DNA from: CAYZTD01 sp964473335
GTDB taxonomy: Archaea > Thermoplasmatota > E2 > DHVEG-1
Assembly (NCBI GenBank): GCA_964473335.1
Contig: CAYYOO010000017.1
Span: forward strand, 1-27,096
Direction: 5' to 3'
DNA length: 27,096 nt
Position 1 is the first letter of the stretch. The number at the start of each line of letters is the position of its first letter. The notes below the pieces were generated by a model that saw nothing but the letters and a program-made list of their open reading frames with translations, searched no databases and was not told where the DNA came from. A program made the position numbers and the translations under genes. Shown here piece after piece: positions 1-7,892 of this stretch.

Positions 1-54
1 CAAACATAACTATTATAATAAAGAATTAATAAAATCATTAAGTTGGAGGAATTT

Positions 55-2046
55 ATGAAAAAAATAGCAGTGCTATTAGTAATTTCATTGTTTATTCTAA
101 CACCTTTAATTAGTAATATCTCTGCTGAAAATCAGCCACCAGATAAAAATAATTTTAAAGTTCTAAAAGAACAAAGTTTTTTTTCAACAGCAGAAATCAC
201 CCCTGATGAAGAATATTTATCTATAAATGTTAAAGAAGCAGAGAGATATATCTCTACACCAGGTAAACCAAAGCTACCGGTTTATACTAAAACTTACTAT
301 CTTCCACTTGGAACAAAGGTTAAGGAAGTAAATTGTACAGCAGAAGATATAGTTAGAACAAGCCTATCTAAAAAGATAAAACCCGTACCACAGCCAAAGC
401 CAAAGATGAAAATTAGTTCATCAAAAAAAGATAATAATCAACATAGTAAGATAGAAAATACTGAAGTTTACTCAAAAGACAGTTTCTTCCCAGATGACTT
501 TTTTGACTACACTATAAAAGTAGGTTTAAAAAATAATGAAAGAAAAGTAATTGTAAAAGTTGATTTCTATCCTGTTTTATATAACTCAAATCAAAATATA
601 ATTAAACAGGCAAAAAACGTGGATATAAAAGTTGATTATGAACTACCTATGAATTCGCTTAGTGAAGAAAATGAATATGATATGGTGGTAATTGGCCCAA
701 ATAAATTTTATTCAGCAATTAAACCGTTGGTGACACATAAAAATAATATTGGTATAAAAACTATTTTCAAATCAACAGAGGCAATCTATCAGAATGCAAA
801 TGATGGTAAGTATGATATTGAAGGTGAAAATAAACCAGTTGACCATCAAGAGATGATAAAATATTTTATAAAATATGCAATAGAAAACTGGAATATTACT
901 TATGTTCTTTTAATTGGAGGACGCCAGAATCAAGGATTAGATTGGCATGTCCCAGCTCGTTTTTCTAATCTTCACGATAGAGATTTCTGGAATGATACAT
1001 ATGTCACCGATCTTTATTATGCTGATATTTACAAATACAACGAATCATCAGAACAGATAGAATTTGATGATTGGGATAGTAATAATAATAATGTTATCGG
1101 TGAATGGACTTGGATTTTTGAGAACGGATGGTGGTATACACAAGATAAAAAAGACGATCTTGATCTGTCTCCAGATATATATCTAGGCAGGTTGGCCTGC
1201 CGAAATATTATCGAAGTCAAATCTGTTGTTCAGAAAATAATTCGTTATGAAAAAAACTCGGCAAAAAATGATTTTTTTAAACGTATAATTCTTGTGGGTG
1301 GAGATACATTTCCATATAGTGATGCAGTTGAAGGGGAAGTTGAAAATGAATTAGTTGGAAATTATTTAGAACCTTTAGGCTTCACCACTAAAAAATTATG
1401 GGTTTCTACAGGTGAATTATCAGGTCCGGAGGATGTGGTTAGAGAACTACGTAAGGGCGCTGGGTTTGTTTTCTTATCTGGTCACGGCACGCCTCTTGAA
1501 TGGTGTACTCATCCTGTTGATGATAAAAAAACGTGGGTAGATGTTTATGCCTTACAGATGCAGTTTCTACTTAATCGAAATAAACTACCAATATGTGTTG
1601 TAGGTGGTTGTCACAATAGTCAGTTTGATGTAACTCTGAGTTATATATTAAGAGGAGTCAGAGAGTATGGTCTAAAGTATTTTACTTGGAATTTAGGTAT
1701 AGATTGTTTTCAAAAATGGACTTGGGTGCCAGAGTGCTGGAGTTGGAATCTTGTGTCTCAAAGAAATGATGGATTTATTGCCGCTATTGGTAATACCGGA
1801 TTAGGCTGGGGTGTTCCAGGTGAAAATTGTGTAGATTACAATGAAGGATATATAAATACTCATTTTTTCCAAGTTTATTCAGACTTGTCACAAGAAGGGA
1901 TTAATAATCTTGGTATCATACATGCTGAAACAATAAATGATTACATTGTAAGTTTTACACCAAATAATAATCCAATTGATAGAAAAACAATTGAGCAATG
2001 GGCATTGCTTGGTGATCCAAGTTTAGAGATTGGAGGATATCCTTAA
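55..2046 (+). CDS. Secreted gingipain-like cysteine peptidase (family C25)
   Basis: Predicted extracellular endopeptidase of the gingipain (C25) family, 663 aa. Residues 1-24 form a signal peptide (MKK, hydrophobic core, cleavage probably after ISA). A propeptide/N-terminal region of about 180 residues follows and contains the family-typical stretch GKPKLPVYTKTYYLPLG. The catalytic domain contains the dyad: His477 in FLSGHGTP and Cys519 in VVGGCHNSQF. Near the C-terminus is the usual WALLGDPSLEIGG. No C-terminal sorting domain or membrane anchor is visible, so the enzyme is probably released or held by other means. I chose the ATG at 55 over the in-frame TTG at 43 because GGAGG at 45-49 is a well-placed ribosome binding site. 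Such peptidases are known from sediment Thermoplasmatota, where they are thought to degrade detrital protein. Family assignment is firm; substrate is unknown. Confidence 0.9.
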   Translation: MKKIAVLLVISLFILTPLISNISAENQPPDKNNFKVLKEQSFFSTAEITPDEEYLSINVKEAERYISTPGKPKLPVYTKTYYLPLGTKVKEVNCTAEDIVRTSLSKKIKPVPQPKPKMKISSSKKDNNQHSKIENTEVYSKDSFFPDDFFDYTIKVGLKNNERKVIVKVDFYPVLYNSNQNIIKQAKNVDIKVDYELPMNSLSEENEYDMVVIGPNKFYSAIKPLVTHKNNIGIKTIFKSTEAIYQNANDGKYDIEGENKPVDHQEMIKYFIKYAIENWNITYVLLIGGRQNQGLDWHVPARFSNLHDRDFWNDTYVTDLYYADIYKYNESSEQIEFDDWDSNNNNVIGEWTWIFENGWWYTQDKKDDLDLSPDIYLGRLACRNIIEVKSVVQKIIRYEKNSAKNDFFKRIILVGGDTFPYSDAVEGEVENELVGNYLEPLGFTTKKLWVSTGELSGPEDVVRELRKGAGFVFLSGHGTPLEWCTHPVDDKKTWVDVYALQMQFLLNRNKLPICVVGGCHNSQFDVTLSYILRGVREYGLKYFTWNLGIDCFQKWTWVPECWSWNLVSQRNDGFIAAIGNTGLGWGVPGENCVDYNEGYINTHFFQVYSDLSQEGINNLGIIHAETINDYIVSFTPNNNPIDRKTIEQWALLGDPSLEIGGYP

Positions 2047-2134
2047 AATCACTTTTTAATTGAATAAATTAAGTTTAAAATTTGGATAAAAATATAGACA
2101 ATAACAGCTAACTATGACTAAAAAGATAAAAAAT

Positions 2135-2184
2135 AAAAGAAGTAAAAAAATAAATAAAAAATATTTTTTTGATTTACTTCTTTT
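2135..2184. terminator. Inverted repeat between convergent genes
   Basis: A perfect 12-bp inverted repeat has arms at 2135-2146 (AAAAGAAGTAAA) and 2173-2184 (TTTACTTCTTTT), with an A/T-only run in most of the 26-nt loop. It sits between the stop codon of the peptidase gene and the end of the convergent small gene, whose last codons lie in the right arm. The T-rich side could act as a terminator for the plus-strand transcript. Arms are AT-rich, so stability is modest. Confidence 0.4.
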
Positions 2185-2359
2185 TTAAGTACGGAAGACC
2201 GGTTCTTTTGTTTACACCAACATTGTAGTTATCAGGCTTATCACAAGGTGTTCCACTTTTTGGTGATCTTTTACTAAAGAAGTAGATCCTTTGGTTTTTC
2301 CCGCCTTTAAGTTTTACATCTCTACAATATAATGTCCATCCTTCATGTGTAAATGCCAT
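2174..2359 (-). CDS. Conserved small archaeal protein, 61 aa
   Basis: A 61-residue basic protein without a signal peptide or membrane segment. It starts MAFTHEGWTLYCRDVKLKGG and ends in the strongly patterned VGVNKRTGLPYLKKK, with IYFFSKRSPKSGTPCDKP between. I recall short archaeal proteins with this YFFSK...GxPxD...VxxNKRTGLPYLKK pattern, but I know no experimentally assigned function. The reading frame is supported by a textbook GGAGG site (minus strand, about 10 nt before the ATG) and by an upstream TTTAAAT element near 2400 that could be its TATA box. Two cysteines (in YCRD and TPCD) are too few for a zinc finger. It may be a nucleic-acid or ribosome-associated protein judging by charge and aromatics, but that is a guess. 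Confidence 0.8.
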   Translation of the reverse strand: MAFTHEGWTLYCRDVKLKGGKNQRIYFFSKRSPKSGTPCDKPDNYNVGVNKRTGLPYLKKK

Positions 2360-2481
2360 AATTTTTTACCTCCACAACGGGAATGTATATCTTATGATTT
2401 AAATCTTTCCTTATTTCCTTCTATAAAAATAGGCTTTTCTTATGTAAATTTCATATTCTATATTATCTATAAACAGTAATA

Positions 2482-2520
2482 TTTATATAGTAAACCCTGT
2501 TCGGGGAGCAAATTAAGGTG
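2482..2520 (+). promoter_or_regulatory. Promoter and leader of the RAM-transporter operon
   Basis: TTTATATA at 2482-2489 is a good archaeal TATA box, placing transcription start near 2511. Between them lies a GC-rich patch that stands out in the AT-rich background, CCCTGTTCGGGG (2495-2506), a short dyad (CCC-N5-GGG) that could be an operator. GGTG at 2517-2520 is the ribosome binding site for the ATG at 2532. Confidence 0.5.
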
Positions 2521-2531
2521 AAATAAAATCT

Positions 2532-2771
2532 ATGATAAGTGCATATATATTAATTGATATGGAACCTGGCGATTCAGCAAAAGCTATAGCTGATATGAGG
2601 AAAATAAAAAATGTAGCAAAAATATCAGTTGTTGCTGGAGAATATGACATAGTTGTGCGTGCACAAGTAAAAACTCTTGATAATCTATTAAAGGTTACAA
2701 ATAAGATCCAAATGATCCCTGGTGTTAAAAAAACAACTACTCAAGTAATAGAGAAAGAAATAGCATTATGA
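2532..2771 (+). CDS. Stand-alone RAM domain protein (Lrp/AsnC ligand-binding)
   Basis: A 79-residue protein consisting only of the RAM (regulation of amino-acid metabolism) alpha/beta-sandwich domain of Lrp/AsnC regulators; there is no helix-turn-helix. Diagnostic features are the opening strand ISAYILIDMEPG, the central VAKISVVAGEYDIVVRAQV and the closing IPGVKKTTTQVIEKEI. In Lrp proteins this domain binds amino acids and assembles as dimers and octamers. Stand-alone versions are known in archaea and are thought to be effector-sensing partners of full regulators or enzymes. It overlaps the next gene by 4 nt (ATGA), so the two are translationally coupled, and the next gene ends in a second RAM domain. 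I infer that the two RAM domains associate, with this one modulating the transporter. GGTG at 2517-2520 precedes the ATG. Confidence 0.88.
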   Translation: MISAYILIDMEPGDSAKAIADMRKIKNVAKISVVAGEYDIVVRAQVKTLDNLLKVTNKIQMIPGVKKTTTQVIEKEIAL

Positions 2772-4015
2772 GAATAAAGATCCGTAAGAAATATTTGTTT
2801 TATGCCCTAGCTTTTTCATCAGCTATAATTGCAGCGATAAACTCTGGCGTGGATGCAACTGTAAGTAAAGTTTTTATTAATGATGCCTGGGCACTTGGGC
2901 TTGCAATATTTATTATTGGAATTCCTGTCACACTATTTTTTGCGTCAATTTTTTCAATAAAAATAGGTAAAAAAACAATTGGTCAAAAATATGTCGATCC
3001 CTCATTTAGAAAATTTAGATTTATTAGAAAAAATGAAGTGAAATACCAGTTTCTCGCTGGACTCGGTAACGCTCTTTATACTGTTGGATATTTTGCATTA
3101 TTTACAATAATTGAAGATCCAAGCGTTGTTTTACCTTTTGCTCAAGTTGTAATATTGTATCTAGTTTTAATTGAATCTGTAAATGAAAAAGATATGCCAA
3201 CTTTACCTGAATTACAATCAATTATGATTGTTACTTTTGGTGCAATACTTGGCTCATTGAGTTTAACCGGAGACTTGAATCTTAGCTCGCTACTGATAGT
3301 ATTTTTTGTAATTAACCCTGGATGGGTACTTCTTACGGTATACCAACGTAAATTAAAATGGTTAAAGATTGATGGAAAGCATAACGATTCAATAAACATT
3401 CGTTTTTGGAATGTGATAATGGCGACAATAATTACCGCGGTAATGATACTATTTTATGATCTTTTCAGGGGGTCAAATCATCTAATTGAAGGATTATATG
3501 CAACAGTTAACAACATTGGCTGGGTCACAGTTATTGCAATAGGTGCATTTTTTGCTTTTATTTTCTATATTCGAGCTCTTGGTATCGGAAAAGCAAGTAT
3601 CGCCCAGGCAGTTAGATCTTCAACAATAATTTTTGCGATACCTGTATCATTGTTAATTGCTCATTTAGGTATAATTGAGCAATTTCCACTTGATCCGACT
3701 TTGCTAATCATCAAGATTATTGGTATTGTGATAATGGTTTTAGGTATTGCATCGTTTGCATTAACTCTAGTTAAAGCATATATATTTGTAAAACTCAAAC
3801 CAGGTTATGATATTGAAGAAACAATGCAAAAGATATGGAAGATTCGAGGTGTATCACGGGTTTGTGCGGTAGCTGGAGAAAATGATTTAATACTAAAAAT
3901 TAGAACCAGAACACTAGTAAAGGGATACGAAAAAATAATTAGAAAACTAGGGGAAATTGATGCAGTAGATAGCTATAATTGGGAATCAGTACTTAAAGAA
4001 TGGGAAGATATTTAA
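2768..4015 (+). CDS. EamA/DMT-superfamily transporter fused to a C-terminal RAM domain
   Basis: A 415-residue protein with about ten membrane segments (residues ~8-335) in the arrangement of drug/metabolite (DMT, EamA-type) transporters, followed by a soluble RAM domain at ~337-415 (AYIFVKLKPGYDIEETM ... VCAVAGENDLILKIRTRT). The C-terminal part is a recognisable relative of the preceding 79-aa protein: same length, and the shared VAGE-[YN]-D-[IL] core. DMT carriers with ten TM segments export or import amino acids, nucleotides or drugs. The RAM domain suggests the solute is an amino acid or that an amino acid gates the carrier. This is inference: no ligand can be read from the sequence. The second half (segments 6-10) includes FAFIFYIRALGIGKASIAQA, typical of EamA repeats. 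The gene overlaps the upstream RAM gene by 4 nt. Confidence 0.82.
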   Translation: MRIKIRKKYLFYALAFSSAIIAAINSGVDATVSKVFINDAWALGLAIFIIGIPVTLFFASIFSIKIGKKTIGQKYVDPSFRKFRFIRKNEVKYQFLAGLGNALYTVGYFALFTIIEDPSVVLPFAQVVILYLVLIESVNEKDMPTLPELQSIMIVTFGAILGSLSLTGDLNLSSLLIVFFVINPGWVLLTVYQRKLKWLKIDGKHNDSINIRFWNVIMATIITAVMILFYDLFRGSNHLIEGLYATVNNIGWVTVIAIGAFFAFIFYIRALGIGKASIAQAVRSSTIIFAIPVSLLIAHLGIIEQFPLDPTLLIIKIIGIVIMVLGIASFALTLVKAYIFVKLKPGYDIEETMQKIWKIRGVSRVCAVAGENDLILKIRTRTLVKGYEKIIRKLGEIDAVDSYNWESVLKEWEDI

Positions 4016-4042
4016 TCTATATAATTTAATTAATAAAAAACC

Positions 4043-4077
4043 ATTAAATAACTGTTGTTTATTCCTGAAATACTAAT
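4043..4077 (+). promoter_or_regulatory. Probable leaderless promoter of purF
   Basis: An ATTAAATA element at 4043-4050 lies about 30 nt before the purF ATG at 4078, with no ribosome binding site between. This spacing predicts transcription starting at or within a few nucleotides of the ATG, i.e. a leaderless mRNA. Confidence 0.4.
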
Positions 4078-5514
4078 ATGTGCGGTATAGTTGGTATTAT
4101 TGGAAACAAGCCAGTATCAAGACTAATATATCACAGTCTTTTTTCTATTCAGCATCGTGGCCAGTCATCTGCTGGAATGCTTCTATATGATGGTAATATA
4201 CATGTAACAAAAGATGCAGGTCTAGTGCGAGAGATTTTTGATGAAGAAAAAAAGATAAATATCCCTGGAAAAATTGGCATAGGTCACACAAGATATTCAA
4301 CAGCAGGTATGGATGATATAGAATCATTAAAGAGAAATGCTCAACCAGAATATCTAGTTAATCCATTTTTGGCATCGGTTCACAATGGAAATATTATAAA
4401 CTGTACAGATATTGCCAAAAAAACAAATAGAAAAGCAAGAACCGAATGTGACATTCAATGTCTTCTACTTCCTATGGCTGATAAGTTATATAAAAACGAA
4501 CTAAATAAAGAAATAATCTTTAAAGCATGTGAAGAAATAATGCATGTTGTTAAAGGAAGTTACTCAGCACTTTTTCTAGCAGACTCAGGTAATGATCCAT
4601 ATCTATTTGCAATGACCGATCCTTACAAATTTAGGCCTTTAGTTCTTGGAAAACAAAATGGAACATATTGCTTGACTAGTGAAACACGTGTCTTTAAAAA
4701 GGTCAATTTTGAATATATTAAAGATATACCTGGTGGATCAATCATAATTATTGATAAAGAAGGAAATATCTTTGAAAAACAAGTAATCAAAAAAGATGAA
4801 AGACCATGTATGTTTGAATACGTCTATTTTGCTAAACCAGATTCAAGGATAAATGGTAGATCTGTTCATAATGTAAGAGCAGAAATAGGAAGATTACTTG
4901 CAAAAGAATATCCCGTTGATGCAGACCTTGTAGTTCCAGTTCCAGAGTCAGGTCGACACTACGCAACAGGTTATGCAACTGAATCAGGTATCCCTCTAGA
5001 CGAAGGAATAATGAAAGATAAAGATGAGAGAAGTTTTATTCAGCAAACCCAGGAGAGTAGAGATAAAGTAGTTGAAGAGGGGCTATCCTATCTTAGATCA
5101 GTTTTGAGAGATAAAAGAGTTGTTGTAATCGATGACTCAATTGTACGTGGGACAAACATGAGAAAACTTGTTGATGGAATTAGAGATGCAGGAGCAAAAG
5201 AGGTACATGTAAGAATTGGTTGTCCACCTCTTGTTGCACCTTGTTATCTAGGAATAGACATGAGAAGTAAAAAAGAATTTATTGCAAGAAAGAAAAATGG
5301 TGAAATAAAAACTGTCAACGAAATAAATAAGGATATTGGTGCAGATTCCCTTTTCTATACTAGTATTAAAAATCTTAAAAAAGCAATAGGATTTGAAACC
5401 TGCAGAGGTTGTATTGAGTTTCCAGATGGTTACCCGGAAGGAATAAGAAAAGATGTTCAAAGACTTTTCAAGCAGGATGAAAAAGGAAAAAGAGCATATT
5501 CAGTAATGCAGTAA
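4078..5514 (+). CDS. purF: Amidophosphoribosyltransferase (glutamine PRPP amidotransferase)
   Basis: Catalyses the first committed step of purine synthesis, PRPP + glutamine to phosphoribosylamine; 478 aa, cytoplasmic. The protein begins MCGIVGIIG: Cys2 becomes the N-terminal nucleophile of the class II glutaminase once Met is removed, so no propeptide is encoded. The glutaminase domain covers ~1-235 (HRGQSSAGM, GHTRYSTAG, HNGNI). The phosphoribosyltransferase domain has the PRPP loop VVVIDDSIVRGT around residue 350. Cys244, Cys389, Cys442 and Cys445 match the positions of the four [4Fe-4S] ligands of the Bacillus-type enzyme, so this is an iron-sulfur PurF, expected to be oxygen-sensitive. 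It is followed 37 nt later by a winged-helix gene with its own TATA-like element. No other purine genes are nearby. Confidence 0.96.
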   Translation: MCGIVGIIGNKPVSRLIYHSLFSIQHRGQSSAGMLLYDGNIHVTKDAGLVREIFDEEKKINIPGKIGIGHTRYSTAGMDDIESLKRNAQPEYLVNPFLASVHNGNIINCTDIAKKTNRKARTECDIQCLLLPMADKLYKNELNKEIIFKACEEIMHVVKGSYSALFLADSGNDPYLFAMTDPYKFRPLVLGKQNGTYCLTSETRVFKKVNFEYIKDIPGGSIIIIDKEGNIFEKQVIKKDERPCMFEYVYFAKPDSRINGRSVHNVRAEIGRLLAKEYPVDADLVVPVPESGRHYATGYATESGIPLDEGIMKDKDERSFIQQTQESRDKVVEEGLSYLRSVLRDKRVVVIDDSIVRGTNMRKLVDGIRDAGAKEVHVRIGCPPLVAPCYLGIDMRSKKEFIARKKNGEIKTVNEINKDIGADSLFYTSIKNLKKAIGFETCRGCIEFPDGYPEGIRKDVQRLFKQDEKGKRAYSVMQ

Positions 5515-5517
5515 AAA

Positions 5518-5551
5518 TTATATAACTAACAGTTCTTTTTATTTTGATATA
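5518..5551 (+). promoter_or_regulatory. Promoter of the winged-helix gene, probably leaderless
   Basis: TTATATAA at 5518-5525 begins just after the purF stop codon and its centre lies about 30 nt before the ATG at 5552. The interval has no ribosome binding site, so the mRNA is probably leaderless. Confidence 0.45.
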
Positions 5552-5857
5552 ATGATTGAGATCACCTCAGGTACTAACGAGGAAAGAATAATCAAACTTT
5601 TACAAAAGATATATCCCATCACAGTATATCAGTTGGAAAGAAAACTAAAATTATCAAAAAAGATTGTTATGAGGGTTTTACAAAAATTACAGGTACATGG
5701 AATAGTAAAATTAGAGCCTCTTCCAGATAAAACATATGTACGTCTCTTGAGGCAGGACATAAACTTTGTTTCAAAAAAACGGCAGCGTAAATTTATAAAG
5801 CATAACAAAAATAAAGGCAAGGAAACAGAAGAATATAGTGGAATTATGTATTCTTAA
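5552..5857 (+). CDS. Small winged-helix DNA-binding protein
   Basis: A 101-residue basic protein. Residues ~8-65 form a winged helix: NEERIIKLLQKIYPITVYQL (helix 1/2), then KLKLSKKIVMRVLQKLQVHG (recognition helix) and the wing GIVKLEPLPDKTYVRLLR. The tail (~72-101) is rich in Lys/Arg (KKRQRKFIKHNKNKGKE), likely disordered and DNA-contacting. I recall similar archaeal proteins with the same PITVxxLxxxL...LPDKTYVRL pattern, annotated as wHTH regulators; their targets are unknown. It lies downstream of purF but has its own TATA box, so a link to purine control is only suggested by position. A T-rich stretch at 5911-5935 follows the gene. Confidence 0.78.
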   Translation: MIEITSGTNEERIIKLLQKIYPITVYQLERKLKLSKKIVMRVLQKLQVHGIVKLEPLPDKTYVRLLRQDINFVSKKRQRKFIKHNKNKGKETEEYSGIMYS

Positions 5858-5910
5858 AAAAATGGTTCAACTACATTTACCCATATTATAGGTATGTCTT
5901 TTGGTGCACA

Positions 5911-5935
5911 TCTTTTTTTCTTTGATTTTTTTATC
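5911..5935 (+). terminator. T-rich terminator-like tract
   Basis: Two T-runs (T7 and T7, interrupted by CTTTGA) follow the winged-helix gene by about 55 nt. Oligo-T tracts without hairpins are typical archaeal terminators. No stem is visible. Confidence 0.4.
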
Positions 5936-6001
5936 ATATACATCCCTAATACTATATCTTTATCTGATAGTATATAAATTTAACTAGTGAGTTTAACGTT
6001 T

Positions 6002-6400
6002 TTAACCAATTATCTGAACTACTTGGTTGTTTACAACTAAAAATTCTTTAAGCTCAGTAGATTTTTTGAGTTCTTTTAATTGATCATAATCAAGCAGATG
6101 CTCATAATTAGATATAACCCTTGATCCGGTTGGACTCCAACTGGCAATCTCAATTTTTTTCAAATCAAAGTTTTTAACGCTTCCTAAGATAGTAAAAGAC
6201 TCTGTTCTTATCTTATAATTACATTTATTACATTCAATTATAGTGTCATAAGGAACATAAGCATTCTCTGCATCATGGATAGGTTCAACTTGGATCATAA
6301 CCATGTTGCCCCCACATTTTGGACAAATCATGGAGTTATGTTTCTCATCCCAAATCTTTGAGACTACCTCCACATTTTTTTTATTATATTCCTTCTGCAC
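6002..6400 (-). CDS. Zinc-ribbon protein, function unknown
   Basis: A 132-residue soluble protein with one zinc ribbon: CPKCGG at residues ~26-31 and CNKCNY at ~57-62, with about 27 residues between the two cysteine pairs. The rest (~65-132) is an alpha/beta region ending EFLVVNNQVVQIIG that I do not recognise. The frame opens with GTG at 6400; the site upstream (GGTTGGA) is weak, so the exact start is uncertain and the ATG just before ICPKCGG is an alternative. The gene is divergent from the SAM hydroxide adenosyltransferase gene, and the two share a symmetric promoter region. Zinc ribbons of this type occur in translation, transcription and RNA-binding proteins. Nothing here decides between them. 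Confidence 0.72.
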   Translation of the reverse strand: MQKEYNKKNVEVVSKIWDEKHNSMICPKCGGNMVMIQVEPIHDAENAYVPYDTIIECNKCNYKIRTESFTILGSVKNFDLKKIEIASWSPTGSRVISNYEHLLDYDQLKELKKSTELKEFLVVNNQVVQIIG

Positions 6401-6414
6401 AAAAATCCAACCTA

Positions 6415-6443
6415 ATATATATGTGAACTCATAACATATATAT
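6415..6443. promoter_or_regulatory. Symmetric divergent promoter region
   Basis: A perfect 10-bp inverted repeat, ATATATATGT (6415-6424) and ACATATATAT (6434-6443) around a 9-nt spacer, lies in the 123-nt gap between two divergent genes. Each arm can serve as a TATA box for one direction, or the pair can be bound by a dimeric regulator. A second TATA candidate for the plus gene is TTTAAATA at 6480-6487. Confidence 0.5.
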
Positions 6444-6523
6444 TTTTCCTAGATTATGTACTTTTTATTGATTAAAAGCTTTAAATAATGGATTTTTTAT
6501 TAGAAAAAATAGTGAATCTAAAT

Positions 6524-7312
6524 ATGAAAATAATGACATTTCTATCTGATTTTGGCACCAAAAGTAGCTATGTTGCACAGATGAAGGCAGCTGCCTTGAA
6601 TATTACAGATGCAAGAATAATAGATATAACCCACAACGTTTCACCTCAAAATATAATAGAAGGAGCTTTTCTTTTAAAAACAACAGTTCCCTATTTTCCT
6701 AAAGGAACAGTACATGTAGCTGTTGTTGATCCTGGTGTTGGAACTAATAGAAGAAGCATTGTTGTCGCAACTAGATCACAGGTTCTAATAGGACCTGATA
6801 ACGGCCTATTGATTCCAGCAGCAAAAACACTAGGTGATTTTCGAATTTATGAAATAAAAAACAAAAATTTGATGATGAATAACATTTCAAATACATTCCA
6901 CGGTAGAGATATATTTGCACCAGTTGCAGCACATATCTTAAATGGAACTTATTTCAATGAAATAGGTCCAGTGATAGAGGATTATAAAACACTTGATCTT
7001 GGATCTTTTTTTATAAAAGATAAAACGATAGAAGGAAAAATACTTTTTATAGATGGTTTTGGAAATATAATTACAAATATCAATCATCTAGCAGTAAATC
7101 AACATATTAAATATAAAGATGAAATAACTATAAATCTTGGTAAAAAAAGATTTAAAATCCCTTTTTTAAAAACATATGGAGAAACAAAAAAAGGACAAAC
7201 ACTTGCTACAATTGGTTCAAGTAATCTACTTGAGATATCAATAAATCAAGACAGTGCTAAAGAAAAATATAAAATTAAAATAGGTGACTCAATCAAAATT
7301 AAATTTGATTAG
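6524..7312 (+). CDS. SAM hydroxide adenosyltransferase (DUF62 / SAM hydrolase)
   Basis: Member of the DUF62 family related to SAM-dependent fluorinase and chlorinase. Archaeal members hydrolyse S-adenosylmethionine to adenosine and methionine. Family marks: N-terminal MTFLSDFGTKSSYV (substrate-binding Asp), AVVDPGVGTNRRSI, GPDNGLLIPA and FHGRDIFAPVAAHI, then a C-terminal beta-barrel domain (~165-262) with ILFIDGFGNIITNI. The reading frame opens at 6488, but I place the start at the ATG at 6524. The family normally begins a few residues before the LSDFG motif, and the TTTAAATA at 6480-6487 would place transcription start downstream of 6488. Length is then 262 aa, normal for the family. The 3' end overlaps the convergent flavin reductase-like gene by 4 nt. 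Physiological purpose (SAM homeostasis or methylation control) is unsettled. Confidence 0.92.
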   Translation: MKIMTFLSDFGTKSSYVAQMKAAALNITDARIIDITHNVSPQNIIEGAFLLKTTVPYFPKGTVHVAVVDPGVGTNRRSIVVATRSQVLIGPDNGLLIPAAKTLGDFRIYEIKNKNLMMNNISNTFHGRDIFAPVAAHILNGTYFNEIGPVIEDYKTLDLGSFFIKDKTIEGKILFIDGFGNIITNINHLAVNQHIKYKDEITINLGKKRFKIPFLKTYGETKKGQTLATIGSSNLLEISINQDSAKEKYKIKIGDSIKIKFD

Positions 7313-7854
7313 AATTCTTTACCTTCCCCTGAAAGATCGGTATAAAACTTATCTCCTAAATAATAGCATGGTTTTGTTCTATTTATATCTAAAATACCTT
7401 TGTTAAAGCTTTTTTCATCTATTACTGAGTTAAGCACTTTTCCAACAAAAAAAGTATGATCTCCAAGATTTATTTTATCAAAAAGCTTGCATTCAAAATA
7501 GGCATAGCTTTCTTTAATTGCTTTTGTTGAAATTTTTTTTGCAGATTCTAATTTTAAATCCAGTTCTTTAATTTTATCAATATTTTTACCAGTTTTTGTT
7601 CCACAGAAATGAATTTTTTCAACTAAACTAAAGGGCATGAAATTTATAACAAATTCTTTTGATTTGTCTATCAAATCATGTGAATATCTTCCTGGAGCAA
7701 CTGATATGCCATACAAGGGCGGATTTTTAGAAATTGTACAATGCCATGCTATAGTGATTGCATTTGTTTTGTCTTTGTCTTTAACTGTTACTAGGACAGC
7801 TTCAGTTGGAAAAGAACAATAATAAAATTTTCTTAGGTCTTTAGTTTCTCTCAT
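7309..7854 (-). CDS. Flavin reductase-like FMN-binding protein
   Basis: A 181-residue split-barrel flavoprotein of the flavin reductase/flavoredoxin family, expected to bind FMN and pass electrons from NAD(P)H or a protein donor. Typical features are the N-terminal strand FPTEAVLVTVKDKDKTNAIT, the loop WHCTISKNPPLYGISVAPGRYSHD with the family's NPP and YSH elements, EFVINFMP, and the late GDHTFFVGKVLNSVID. Residues ~85-90 contain FCGTKTGKN, matching the SG..SG.. region of relatives. It lies 38 nt downstream of the DUF357 gene on the same strand and probably shares its transcript. It is convergent with, and overlaps by 4 nt, the SAM hydroxide adenosyltransferase gene. The physiological partner is not evident. 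Confidence 0.86.
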   Translation of the reverse strand: MRETKDLRKFYYCSFPTEAVLVTVKDKDKTNAITIAWHCTISKNPPLYGISVAPGRYSHDLIDKSKEFVINFMPFSLVEKIHFCGTKTGKNIDKIKELDLKLESAKKISTKAIKESYAYFECKLFDKINLGDHTFFVGKVLNSVIDEKSFNKGILDINRTKPCYYLGDKFYTDLSGEGKEF

Positions 7855-7892
7855 ATATATCTAACCTTTTAAAAGATAATACTAATTTGTGA

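Noticed and set aside
43..54. TTG at 43 as start of the C25 peptidase
   Set aside because: The TTG overlaps the GGAGG ribosome binding site for the ATG at 55, which also gives a cleaner signal peptide.
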